In this document: piece after piece, positions 34,939 through 43,896 of the stretch | Layout of the letters: each line of letters opens with the position of its first letter | Position numbering within the stretch: the first letter of the stretch is position 1 | Origin: Candidatus Gastranaerophilales bacterium | GTDB taxonomy: Bacteria; Cyanobacteriota; Vampirovibrionia; Gastranaerophilales; Gastranaerophilaceae | Reading direction: 5' to 3' | DNA: 64,000 bases | NCBI GenBank assembly: GCA_028693235.1 | Contig: JAQUVW010000003.1 | Location: 246,069-310,068, forward strand | Program-made: the position numbers and the translations under genes | Notes under the pieces: model-generated | What the model saw: only the letters and a program-made list of their open reading frames with translations | Database searches by the model: none | Told to the model about the DNA's origin: nothing

Positions 34939-36293
34939 TGGAAAATATTTTGAGGGCAGCCATAAAAAAACTTGGAAAAGTTTATTATAATACGGTTTAT
35001 AAAAAAAGAAATAAATCAAACTATATTCCAGCGTCAGGAAAAGTTTTAGGAGCAGAAGAACTTTGCAATATGTTTGATGCATCTATGGATATGTGGCTCA
35101 CAACCGGTAGATTTAATAAAGCATTTGAAGAAAAATTTGCTAAATATTTAGGAGTAAAGCATTGTTTAACCGTAAACTCAGGTTCAAGTGCAAATTTATT
35201 AGCTTTATCTTCATTAATGTCATATAAATTAACTGACAGACAAGTCAAAAAAGGCGATGAGGTCATCTCTGTTGCTGCAGGCTTTCCAACAACAATAAAT
35301 CCAATTTTACAAAACGGATTAATACCTGTTTTTATTGATTGCGACATTAATACATGCAATATAAAAATCGACGATATTGAAAAAGCTATCACTCCAAAAA
35401 CAAAGGTGATTATGCTTGCTCATACAATGGGGAATGTCTATAATTTGGAAAAAATAAAGCAATTGTGTGATAAGTATAAATTATGGTTAATCGAAGATAA
35501 TTGTGATGCACTCGGAGCTACCTACAAAGGTAAATACACAGGTACATACGGAGATATTGCAACCTTTAGTTTTTATCCGGCTCATTTCATAACAATGGGT
35601 GAGGGCGGTGCTGTTATTACAAATGATACCCAATTAAACAAAATTATAAAATCATATCGAGATTGGGGACGTGATTGTTGGTGCGAACCGGGGCATGACA
35701 ATACTTGCAACTGCCGATTTGAACAACAATGGGGAAAATTACCTTTTGGTTATGACCATAAATATACATATTCGCATGTAGGATATAATATGAAAATCAC
35801 TGATTGGCAAGCTGCTATCGGACTTGCACAATTAGATAAAGTGGATTCTTTTATACAAAAAAGACGCGATAATTTTAAATACTTATACAATAAATTATCA
35901 GATTTAAATGAATATTTAATTCTTCCACAAATTGACACTGAAGCTAATCCCTCTTGGTTTGGCTTCTTGATATCAATAAAGCCTAATGAAAAATTCAACA
36001 AATTTCAAATGGTTGAATATCTCGAAGAAAATGGTGTTGGAACAAGACAATTATTCGCGGGTAACATTCTTCGTCAACCAATGTTTGTTGAAAATGATAT
36101 TCCTTTAAGGATAAATGATTCTCAATTATTAAACTCTAAAAATTTAACAGAAGAACATTATAAAATGCTCCCCAATACCGATTTTATAATGAATAACACA
36201 TTCTGGGTCGGAGTATTTCCAGCATTAGGAGAAAAAGAACTTAATCACACCTCAGACATTATTCACAAATTTATTGAGGACCATTGTGAATGA
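34923..36293 (+). CDS. rfbH: CDP-4-keto-6-deoxyglucose 3-dehydrase (RfbH/E1 type)
   Basis: PMP-dependent iron-sulfur enzyme that removes the C-3 hydroxyl of CDP-4-keto-6-deoxyglucose. 456 residues of the DegT fold. Two marks separate it from aminotransferases: His221 in FYPAHFITMGEGG replaces the Schiff-base Lys, and Cys194, Cys252, Cys254 and Cys262 have the C-x57-C-x-C-x7-C spacing described for the [2Fe-2S] cluster of E1. The reductase partner (E3) is not in the window. AAGGAG precedes the ATG. It overlaps the next gene by 4 bases. Confidence 0.93.
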   Translation: MFHSLMENILRAAIKKLGKVYYNTVYKKRNKSNYIPASGKVLGAEELCNMFDASMDMWLTTGRFNKAFEEKFAKYLGVKHCLTVNSGSSANLLALSSLMSYKLTDRQVKKGDEVISVAAGFPTTINPILQNGLIPVFIDCDINTCNIKIDDIEKAITPKTKVIMLAHTMGNVYNLEKIKQLCDKYKLWLIEDNCDALGATYKGKYTGTYGDIATFSFYPAHFITMGEGGAVITNDTQLNKIIKSYRDWGRDCWCEPGHDNTCNCRFEQQWGKLPFGYDHKYTYSHVGYNMKITDWQAAIGLAQLDKVDSFIQKRRDNFKYLYNKLSDLNEYLILPQIDTEANPSWFGFLISIKPNEKFNKFQMVEYLEENGVGTRQLFAGNILRQPMFVENDIPLRINDSQLLNSKNLTEEHYKMLPNTDFIMNNTFWVGVFPALGEKELNHTSDIIHKFIEDHCE

Positions 36294-37177
36294 AAAAGAA
36301 AATTCTTCTCACCGGTGGCAACGGTTTTATTGGAAAGAACATAAAAGAAAGTTATTTAAGCCAAAATTACGAAATAATTGCACCTTCAAGTAAAGAGTTG
36401 AACTTACTTGATACCGATTGTTCAGATGATTTTTTTAAAGACAAAAACTTTGATGTTATCTTGCACGCTGCCTGCAAACCAGGGCATCGAAATGCAAAAG
36501 ACCGTTCGAATCTCTATTATTCAAATGTAAAAATGTTCTTAAATCTTGAACGAAATAAAAATCATTATAAAAAACTTATAAACTTCGGCTCAGGAGCAAT
36601 CTACGATGGAAGTGATGATATTTCAAACGCAGTTGAAGATAGCATTTATAAAAAAATGCCTGATGATGAACATGGTTTTTGCAAATACACAGTAAGGAAA
36701 ATGATTGACAACCTAGATGGCTTTGTCGACCTTAATATTTTTGGGATTTTCGGCAAATACGAAGATTATGCTATTCGATTTATTTCAAATGCTATTGCGA
36801 AAACTGTTTTTAATTATCCCATTACATTAAGACAAGATAGGCTTTTCAGCTATTTATACATAGATGATTTAATGCCGATTTTAGAATTTTTTATAGAAAA
36901 CGAAACTAAATATAAATCCTATAATATTGTCCCTGATGAAAAGACATCACTATTAAACATCGCAAATAAAATATCTAAACTTAGAAATAACAATCTAGGG
37001 ATAAAAGTTGCCAAAGCGGGCACCGGAATAGAATATACCGGAAGCAACAACCGTCTTAAACAAGAATTTAAGCAAATAAAATTTACAAAAATAGATGAAG
37101 CTATAAAACAATTATATACATATTATCAAGAAGAAAAAAACAATTTAAATGAAAACTTATTAAAATCCGATAAATAG
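36290..37177 (+). CDS. NAD-dependent epimerase/dehydratase-like protein
   Basis: 295 residues, extended SDR fold. LLTGGNGFIGKN binds NAD(P). The usual YxxxK reads HGFCK, placing His where the catalytic Tyr is expected, 27 residues after the Ser of GSGAIY; a YTVRK follows a few residues later and could be an alternative. It resembles the GDP-fucose-synthase/keto-reductase branch. A role in reducing or epimerising the dideoxy-keto sugar is likely but not shown. It starts inside the rfbH stop (ATGA). Confidence 0.75.
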   Translation: MKKKILLTGGNGFIGKNIKESYLSQNYEIIAPSSKELNLLDTDCSDDFFKDKNFDVILHAACKPGHRNAKDRSNLYYSNVKMFLNLERNKNHYKKLINFGSGAIYDGSDDISNAVEDSIYKKMPDDEHGFCKYTVRKMIDNLDGFVDLNIFGIFGKYEDYAIRFISNAIAKTVFNYPITLRQDRLFSYLYIDDLMPILEFFIENETKYKSYNIVPDEKTSLLNIANKISKLRNNNLGIKVAKAGTGIEYTGSNNRLKQEFKQIKFTKIDEAIKQLYTYYQEEKNNLNENLLKSDK

Positions 37178-37185
37178 GAGCACTT

Positions 37186-38004
37186 ATGAACATATTAGAA
37201 AAGAAGATGGTTGAAACCCTAACAGACCTGAAAGAAAATCATCACGTAATCGCTGTCAAAGCTGAATTTGAAGCCGAAGGAACTCGTCTTGAAGAAGCAA
37301 TGCGGTTAAAAGAAGTCGTAACAAGAGCGGGGCTGGATTTGGCGATAAAAATCGGTGGCTGTGAAGCTCTTAAAGATATGTATGACGCAAAAACTATCGG
37401 AGTAAATACAATCGTAGCCCCAATGATTGAAAGTGCTTATGCAATGAAAAAATATTTAGCTTCTGCTAAACTTGCATTTTCTAATGAAGAATTGGATGAC
37501 ATCAAATTATTCATTAATTTAGAAACCCAAACAGGACTGAAAAATGTTGAAGAAATGATGCAACTTGAAAACGCTGATGACCTTGAAGGTATAGTTCTCG
37601 GAAGAGTCGATATGTGTGGCTCGCTCGGACTAACCAGAGAAGATATAAATTCTGATAAAATATTAGAAATAGCTAAAAAAATTGCCACAGTTTGCAAAAA
37701 CAACAACAAAAAACTCGTAATTGGTGGAGGCGTTTCAGCCTATTCTCTTCCTTTTTTCAAGTCAATACCTGATGGTATTTTGACGAAATTTGAAACAAGA
37801 AAAATAATATTTGACGCACAAAAAGCACTTAATGATAAAAATGCAGACAAAGGCATATTAAAAGCTGTCGGTTTTGAACTTATGTGGCTGAAAAATAAAC
37901 GAGATTTTTATAAAATGATTTTGAATGAAGATGCACAACGCCTTGTAATGCTTGAAACAAGATACAAAAAACTAATTGAAGCTGCAGGAGGCGTATATGC
38001 TTAG
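37186..38004 (+). CDS. HpcH/HpaI aldolase/citrate lyase family protein
   Basis: 272 residues, TIM-barrel aldolase of the pyruvate/phosphoenolpyruvate family. NLETQTGLKNVEEM provides the metal-binding Glu and VLGRVDMCGSLGL the Asp. Enzymes of this family make or break carbon-carbon bonds next to an enolate. Lying between sugar-nucleotide genes, it may make or split a keto-acid or keto-sugar building block; the substrate is unknown. It starts 8 bases after the previous stop with TAGGAG and overlaps the SDR by 8 bases. Confidence 0.8.
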   Translation: MNILEKKMVETLTDLKENHHVIAVKAEFEAEGTRLEEAMRLKEVVTRAGLDLAIKIGGCEALKDMYDAKTIGVNTIVAPMIESAYAMKKYLASAKLAFSNEELDDIKLFINLETQTGLKNVEEMMQLENADDLEGIVLGRVDMCGSLGLTREDINSDKILEIAKKIATVCKNNNKKLVIGGGVSAYSLPFFKSIPDGILTKFETRKIIFDAQKALNDKNADKGILKAVGFELMWLKNKRDFYKMILNEDAQRLVMLETRYKKLIEAAGGVYA

Positions 38005-38659
38005 AGCATTCGTTACAGGAGGTTCAAGAGGAATAGGTAAAGTCATTTGTGTAACATTGAAAAATAACGACATTGAAGTTGTAGCACCAACTCACAAAGA
38101 AATGGATTTGAGTTCAACTGAATCTATTCGAGCATATTTCAAAAGCCAAAAACCAGAATTTGATATCCTAGTAAACAATGCCGGAATCAACAATCTTGCT
38201 ACTCTTGATGAAATCAATGATGATGCCGTGCAAAAAATGATGCAAGTCAATCTGCTTTCGCAACTTGAACTAATAAAAATCATTGCACCTTATATGAAAA
38301 GGAATAAATACGGAAAAATAGTCAACATAGCATCAATTTGGTCAGATTTTTCTAAGGAAAAACGTTTATTATACACAATTGCGAAATCAGGAGTAAAAGG
38401 TCTTACAAGAGCAACAGCTGTTGAACTTTCACAATACGGTATTTTAGTTAATGCTGTAGCTCCGGGATTTATAAATACCGAAATGACAGCCAAAAACAAT
38501 ACACCTGAGCAAGTAGCTGAAATTGCAAGAATGCTCCCTTGCAAAAGGCTCGGTTCCCCAAAAGAAATTGCAGAATTTGTTTACTTTTTGGCTTCTGAAA
38601 AAAATTCTTTTATGACAGGTCAAACAATATTTGTCGATGGAGGCTTTTCATGTGTTTAG
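37997..38659 (+). CDS. short-chain dehydrogenase/reductase
   Basis: 220 residues, classical SDR. VTGGSRGIGK, NNAGIN, the catalytic Ser in NIASIW and YTIAK are all present, followed by APGFINTEM and a C-terminal GQTIFVDGGF. Closest in style to FabG-like reductases, but its place in the sugar cluster argues for a sugar or keto-acid substrate. The frame is open from 37976; AGGAGG (37986-37991) fixes the ATG at 37997. Confidence 0.88.
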   Translation: MLRAFVTGGSRGIGKVICVTLKNNDIEVVAPTHKEMDLSSTESIRAYFKSQKPEFDILVNNAGINNLATLDEINDDAVQKMMQVNLLSQLELIKIIAPYMKRNKYGKIVNIASIWSDFSKEKRLLYTIAKSGVKGLTRATAVELSQYGILVNAVAPGFINTEMTAKNNTPEQVAEIARMLPCKRLGSPKEIAEFVYFLASEKNSFMTGQTIFVDGGFSCV

Positions 38660-39738
38660 ATGAATTGATTATAAAATCAAATATAAAAGATTACTGTGTG
38701 AGTTTTGAAAGCAACGGTGATTTTATAAAAGAGCTTACAAATATTGAAAACACCGTTTTTGTAATAGATAAAAAGGTTTGGAACTTACACAAAAATTCTC
38801 TTTTAGCCCCTATTAAAGATTCAAATTACATTTTGCAAGAAGCAAAAGAAGATAAAAAAAATATAAAATCCGTTTGCAAATTATATGAAAAAATAATGCA
38901 ATCTGCACCTCGAAAAAACATGACTCTTATCTCAATAGGTGGGGGTATAATTCAAGATATAACAGGCTTTGTAGCATCTTCTTTATACCGAGGAATAAAC
39001 TGGATTTTTATCCCTACGACCTTGCTTGCCCAAGTAGATAGTTGCATCGGAGCGAAAACATCTTTAAATTTTAAACATTATAAAAATCTTGTAGGGACGT
39101 TCTATCCTCCATCAAAAATTTATATCTATCCTAATATTTTGCACACCTTAAAAAAAGCTGACTATTACTCAGGAATAGGAGAAATGGCTAAGCTTAATTT
39201 AATGGAGGGGGAAATTTCTTCACAAAATTTTGTTAAAAATCTTTCCCAAATAGATAAGCAACAACCCGACATTTTACTCAAAGAAATAAAACATTGCTTA
39301 AAAATAAAAAAATCCTATATAGAAAATGATGAATTTGACACGGGAAAACGGAATTTATTAAACTTCGGGCATTGTTTTGGACATGCAATAGAAAGTTCAA
39401 CTGATTTTGCAATCTCACACGGTCAAGCTGTTGTGTTGGGTATGATTTTAGCAAATAAGTATTCTTTAAAACAAAACAAATTAACTGAAGAAAAAGAAAA
39501 ATGGATTTTAAATAACATATTGAGTCCTATATTAACTACAAATATAAAAAAATTAAAAATTAACTCTAAAAAGACTATTCAAGCAATGAAGCAAGATAAA
39601 AAAAATATCGGGAAAGGTCTTGCATTGGTATTATTAGAAAACGATTTTAATCTATTAAAAATCACTAATTTAAAACAAGAAGAAGCTCAAAACTTGATTG
39701 AAGATTATATAAAAGAGATACAAAATGGCAAAAATTAA
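38650..39738 (+). CDS. 3-dehydroquinate synthase-like sugar-phosphate cyclase
   Basis: 362 residues of the sugar phosphate cyclase family. ISIGGGIIQDITGF, FIPTTLLAQVDSCIGAKTSLN, GIGEMAKLN (catalytic Glu and Lys), NFGHCFGHAIE (zinc-binding His) and SHGQAVVLG are conserved. The GGKT of most AroB proteins reads GAKT, and the context is sugar-nucleotide genes rather than aro genes, so I do not call it aroB. It may cyclise or eliminate phosphate from a keto sugar. GGAGG stands before the ATG. It overlaps both neighbours. Confidence 0.85.
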   Translation: MCLDELIIKSNIKDYCVSFESNGDFIKELTNIENTVFVIDKKVWNLHKNSLLAPIKDSNYILQEAKEDKKNIKSVCKLYEKIMQSAPRKNMTLISIGGGIIQDITGFVASSLYRGINWIFIPTTLLAQVDSCIGAKTSLNFKHYKNLVGTFYPPSKIYIYPNILHTLKKADYYSGIGEMAKLNLMEGEISSQNFVKNLSQIDKQQPDILLKEIKHCLKIKKSYIENDEFDTGKRNLLNFGHCFGHAIESSTDFAISHGQAVVLGMILANKYSLKQNKLTEEKEKWILNNILSPILTTNIKKLKINSKKTIQAMKQDKKNIGKGLALVLLENDFNLLKITNLKQEEAQNLIEDYIKEIQNGKN

Positions 39739-41503
39739 AGTTTCAGATTATATAGCTAAACGCCTGAAAGAAACTCACAAAATCGAAAACTTTTTTATGG
39801 TTTCAGGTGGCGGGGCAATGCACCTCAATAACAGCTTGGGTAGGTATCTCGATTATATAGCCAATCACCATGAACAAGCCTCAGCAATTGCGGCAGAAGG
39901 ATATTTCAGAGCATCTGGAAAAGTAGCAGTTGTAAACGTAACGACCGGCCCCGGAGGATTAAATTGTTTAAACGGAATAATGGGGCAATGGACTGATAGC
40001 GTACCGGTTTTGTATATATCAGGTCAAGTTAAATTTTCAACAACAATATCATCGTGCCCCAATATTCCATTAAGGCAACTGGGCGACCAAGAAGTTGACA
40101 TTATTAACATTGTTAAGCCGTTAACAAAATATGCTGTTATGATTACAGACCCGCTTTCTGTTAAATATCATTTAGATAAGGCTATCTACGAGGCATCAAC
40201 GGGGAGATTTGGTCCTGTTTGGCTTGATATTCCGATGAATATCCAAAGTGCTATGATTGAAGAAAATGAACTTATTGATTTTATTCCGGAAAAACGCAAT
40301 AACAAAAATGACAACAAAATCACTGAAGTGATATCGCTTCTAAAACAATCAAAACGCCCATTAATTGTTGCAGGACATGGGATTAGACTATCAAATACTG
40401 TAGATTTATTAAAACAAATTACAAAAAATACAGATATCCCTATCGCCACAACATTTAATGCCATTGATATCATTGAAGAAAATAATAAAAATTTTATCGG
40501 AAGAATTGGTTCTTTAGGTCAAAGGGGAGCTAATTTTACTCTACAAAACTGCGACCTTTTAATATGCTTGGGAACAAGAAATAATATAAGGCAAGTAAGT
40601 TATAACTGCGAAAATTACGCTAAAAATGCAAAAAAAATTGCAGTTGATATAGACGCAGCGGAACTAGAGAAGCCAACAATTACTCTTGATTTAAAAATCA
40701 ATTCCGATTTAAAAGACTTTTTACCTGATTTTGCAAAACACATTGATAAATTTGAATGCAGCGAATGGCTTGATTTTTGTAAAAAGCTAAAAAACAAATA
40801 TTCATTTGATAGTTATGACGAATATAAAAACAAAAATGAGAAAATAAATGTTTATACCTTTACAAAGACACTTACGGATATTTTACCTGAAAAAGCAATA
40901 TTAATAGCAGCAAATGGAACAGCCTGCGTTTCGTTATTTCAAGTGGGAAATGTAAACTCATCTCAACGCATTTTTTGGAACTCGGGAGATGCCTCAATGG
41001 GTTATGAACTTCCTGCGTCAATTGGAGCTTCAGTAGCAAATCCTCAAAATGATATTATTGTCCTTGCTGGAGATGGTTCTATAATGATGAATTTGCAAGA
41101 GCTTCAAACAATAAAGCATAACAATTTGCCTATTAAAATTTTTGTCATTAATAACGGAGCTTACGCATCAATTCAACAAACTCAAAAACGTTTTTTTGAT
41201 GGACACATGACTGGTTCCGGAATAGAAAGCGGCGTGAGCGTACCTGATTTTGAAGCGGTGGGAAAAGCTTTCGGACTTAAAACTGTTCGAATCAAAACTT
41301 CTCACGATTTGAAAGAACAAATCGACAAGGTTTTAAATACCCAAGGTGCAATCTTATGCGAAGTTTTTGTGGATAAAGATTATTCTTTTGTTCCGAAATT
41401 AACAGCAAAAAAATTGCCCGACGGCTCTATGGTTTCTGCAAGTTTTGAAAATATGGCACCGTTTTTATCAGATATTGAGCTACAGGAAAATATGATAAAA
41501 TGA
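39725..41503 (+). CDS. ThDP-dependent enzyme of the acetolactate-synthase fold
   Basis: 592 residues with the three domains of the family. NHHEQASAIAAEGYFRASG contains the Glu that activates thiamine diphosphate; GDGSIMMNLQELQTIKHNN is the metal/ThDP-binding GDG...NN motif. It is not next to ilvN, ilvC or other branched-chain genes. In Yersinia the related YerE transfers a two-carbon unit to CDP-3,6-dideoxy-4-keto-glucose, and RfbF/RfbH-type enzymes are present here too, so a chain-extending role on a CDP sugar is a good hypothesis. It overlaps the cyclase by 14 bases and the epimerase by 4. Confidence 0.85.
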   Translation: MAKIKVSDYIAKRLKETHKIENFFMVSGGGAMHLNNSLGRYLDYIANHHEQASAIAAEGYFRASGKVAVVNVTTGPGGLNCLNGIMGQWTDSVPVLYISGQVKFSTTISSCPNIPLRQLGDQEVDIINIVKPLTKYAVMITDPLSVKYHLDKAIYEASTGRFGPVWLDIPMNIQSAMIEENELIDFIPEKRNNKNDNKITEVISLLKQSKRPLIVAGHGIRLSNTVDLLKQITKNTDIPIATTFNAIDIIEENNKNFIGRIGSLGQRGANFTLQNCDLLICLGTRNNIRQVSYNCENYAKNAKKIAVDIDAAELEKPTITLDLKINSDLKDFLPDFAKHIDKFECSEWLDFCKKLKNKYSFDSYDEYKNKNEKINVYTFTKTLTDILPEKAILIAANGTACVSLFQVGNVNSSQRIFWNSGDASMGYELPASIGASVANPQNDIIVLAGDGSIMMNLQELQTIKHNNLPIKIFVINNGAYASIQQTQKRFFDGHMTGSGIESGVSVPDFEAVGKAFGLKTVRIKTSHDLKEQIDKVLNTQGAILCEVFVDKDYSFVPKLTAKKLPDGSMVSASFENMAPFLSDIELQENMIK

Positions 41504-42429
41504 AGCATCTTAACAAATCAAAAATTTTATTAACAGGAGCTACAGGTTTTATAGGGAGCCATTTACTTCATTCCCTTATTAAAAACGGTTATTATGTTAT
41601 TGTTTTAAAACGTGCTAAATCTAATTTGTGGCGGATTAACAAAATTTCTCAAAATACAAATGTAGAAATAATCGATATTGATACTATCAATTTAGAAACC
41701 ATTTTCGTAAAAAATGATATTAATACAATTATTCATTGTGCAACCGATTATGGGCGAGGTAAAACCGAAGTCGTCGATATTCTACAATCTAATTTAATAT
41801 TTCCATTACGTTTATTAGAATATGCGAAAAGACATAATGTTAAAGTTTTTATAAATACTGATTCTTATTTTAATAAACAAAAAAATATCTATTCTTTTCT
41901 ATCATCATATTGCTTATCAAAGAGAAATTTTGTACAATGGCTAAAGCAATATTCAGGAGAAATAAAAATAATAAATGTCATACTAGAACATGTTTTTGGC
42001 GAAAATGATAATGACTACAAATTTGTAGAAACTGCTATAAAAGATATTGCAATAGACCAAATAAACAATTACGATGCAACTTTAGGACAACAAATCAGAG
42101 ATTTTATATATATTAACGACGTTACAAATGCTTACTTAAAAATTCTCGAATATTCTCAAGAGAACGATTTTTCCTATGAAACATTTAATGTTGGTACAGG
42201 AATAGGCACTAATATCAAGGATTTTTTATTAGCAATAAAAGAAGCATCGCATAGCTCCACGAATATTAAATTTGGAGCAATTCCATATCGAGATAACGAA
42301 ATTATGTACTCGACAGCTGATATTTCAAATCTAAACAAACTAAATTGGCATCCTCAAACAGATTTGGACTCTACTTTAAAAAAAATTATTAATCTTTATA
42401 AAGAAAGAGAAAATGACAGTAAAAAATAA
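41500..42429 (+). CDS. NAD-dependent epimerase/dehydratase
   Basis: 309 residues, extended SDR. LLTGATGFIGSHLL binds NAD(P); the catalytic Tyr and Lys are in YCLSK. In yersiniose synthesis a reductase of this fold (YerF) acts directly after YerE, and this gene sits directly behind the ThDP enzyme, so the same order of reactions is plausible. It starts inside the upstream stop (ATGA) and overlaps the glycosyltransferase by 17 bases. Confidence 0.82.
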   Translation: MKHLNKSKILLTGATGFIGSHLLHSLIKNGYYVIVLKRAKSNLWRINKISQNTNVEIIDIDTINLETIFVKNDINTIIHCATDYGRGKTEVVDILQSNLIFPLRLLEYAKRHNVKVFINTDSYFNKQKNIYSFLSSYCLSKRNFVQWLKQYSGEIKIINVILEHVFGENDNDYKFVETAIKDIAIDQINNYDATLGQQIRDFIYINDVTNAYLKILEYSQENDFSYETFNVGTGIGTNIKDFLLAIKEASHSSTNIKFGAIPYRDNEIMYSTADISNLNKLNWHPQTDLDSTLKKIINLYKERENDSKK

Positions 42430-43846
42430 ATTAGATATAATATTAATCACCTACAATAGAGCATCTAATCTAAGAAAGACGTTCTTACAAATATTAGATG
42501 AAAAATCACCTATAAAAGATTTTGACATTCTAGTTATTGACAACAACTCTACAGACTCTACGTATGATGTTGTAATGGAATTTAAAAAAACAGCTCCTAA
42601 TATCAAATATCAGAAAAACAAATATAATGTTGGTTTATCAGCCAATATCGTTTTTGCAATGTATAAAGCATCAAAAGATTATGTGTGGATAATTTCTGAT
42701 GACGACAATTATGATTTTTCAAATTGGAATGAAGTCGAAAATGCAATTAATCAAAATGAAGATATCATTTGTTGTGCCAGATATGCAATACCTGACGAAC
42801 ACAAGAATGATATAGCTTACCAACTTATTCAAGTAACTTTCTTAACAGGCTTAATAACAAAAACCGGTATATATAACGACACAACAATAAAAAGTGCTTT
42901 TGATAATATTTATACAATTTTTCCTCACATGGGTCCGATTGTATCTTCAATAAATCAAGGAAAACACATATACGTTGTTGATAAGCCTATTTCAGACAAT
43001 GGAATGATTGCAGGCGAGACTGATTGTTCATATATTAGGGGATATAATGTTGACGATTTATATATGAGAACTCAAGCCAATTCTTGGATTGTCGGATATG
43101 CCAATATATTATCAGCGTTAAAAGATAAAAAATTAATTTCTCATTCACTTGAAATTGCAATTATCCATCCACATATACATGGAAATTTCAAGAATTTTTA
43201 TCACGATATTTCAATGTTTTATGCAAAACCTAAATATATTTCACAATTTTATGATGTTTGGCAATTTCTACCACCCAAACATCAATTTATAATTTCTTTT
43301 TATTTTGTCTATTTTTTATTCAAAAATTATTTTGAAAATTTATCAACACAATTACTTTCTTATATAAAAAAGTATTATATAAAACAAAAAGCTCTATTAT
43401 TTAAATTGAAATTATTATTTATGGGTATAAATATTTTCACTAAAACTCAAGACCAAGCAAGATTAAATTATTTAAATAGTGTAAAAATACAGGAAACTAT
43501 CAATGAAATCGCAAATTCAAATAAAAACAAAAAAATATTATTATACGGTATTGGCTCATATGGAAAAATTTTAATAGAAAAGTTTAATTTTTCTAAAATG
43601 AATACCATTGGCATTTGTGATAAAAATTTTTTGACCCAAGAAAAATATAAAAATTGGACAAAATATTCACCTCAAGATATTACTCGACTAAAGCCTGATA
43701 TCATAATCTATTTATTGGCAAATACCGAATATGTTAGAAAATCACTTGCTCTTGAAGGTTACAACATTAAACAAATCGATTTATTAAAACAAACTAAGTT
43801 ATTTGCACAAATTGATTGCGAAATAAATAATATTACAACTAAATAA
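42413..43846 (+). CDS. family 2 glycosyltransferase with C-terminal Rossmann-like domain, paralogue
   Basis: 477 residues. Same layout as the gene at 30409: LDIILITYNRASNLRKT, IDNNSTDSTYD and DDDNYDF in the GT-A domain, and KILLYGIGSYGKILIEKF in the C-terminal module (about residues 364-440), joined by a longer helical, Phe/Tyr-rich middle. Very AT-rich. Probably adds a cluster-specific sugar. It starts inside the upstream gene. Confidence 0.85.
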   Translation: MTVKNKLDIILITYNRASNLRKTFLQILDEKSPIKDFDILVIDNNSTDSTYDVVMEFKKTAPNIKYQKNKYNVGLSANIVFAMYKASKDYVWIISDDDNYDFSNWNEVENAINQNEDIICCARYAIPDEHKNDIAYQLIQVTFLTGLITKTGIYNDTTIKSAFDNIYTIFPHMGPIVSSINQGKHIYVVDKPISDNGMIAGETDCSYIRGYNVDDLYMRTQANSWIVGYANILSALKDKKLISHSLEIAIIHPHIHGNFKNFYHDISMFYAKPKYISQFYDVWQFLPPKHQFIISFYFVYFLFKNYFENLSTQLLSYIKKYYIKQKALLFKLKLLFMGINIFTKTQDQARLNYLNSVKIQETINEIANSNKNKKILLYGIGSYGKILIEKFNFSKMNTIGICDKNFLTQEKYKNWTKYSPQDITRLKPDIIIYLLANTEYVRKSLALEGYNIKQIDLLKQTKLFAQIDCEINNITTK

Positions 43847-43896
43847 TTTTCAGTTCATTCATCATCAAATTTAACAATAAAAGCGGAAATATAACA

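Noticed and set aside
38650-39738. Calling this gene aroB
   Set aside because: Context and the GAKT variation favour a paralogue in sugar synthesis; aroB would need exclusion of another copy.
39725-41503. Calling this gene ilvB (acetolactate synthase)
   Set aside because: No branched-chain amino-acid genes nearby; coupled to sugar-nucleotide genes.
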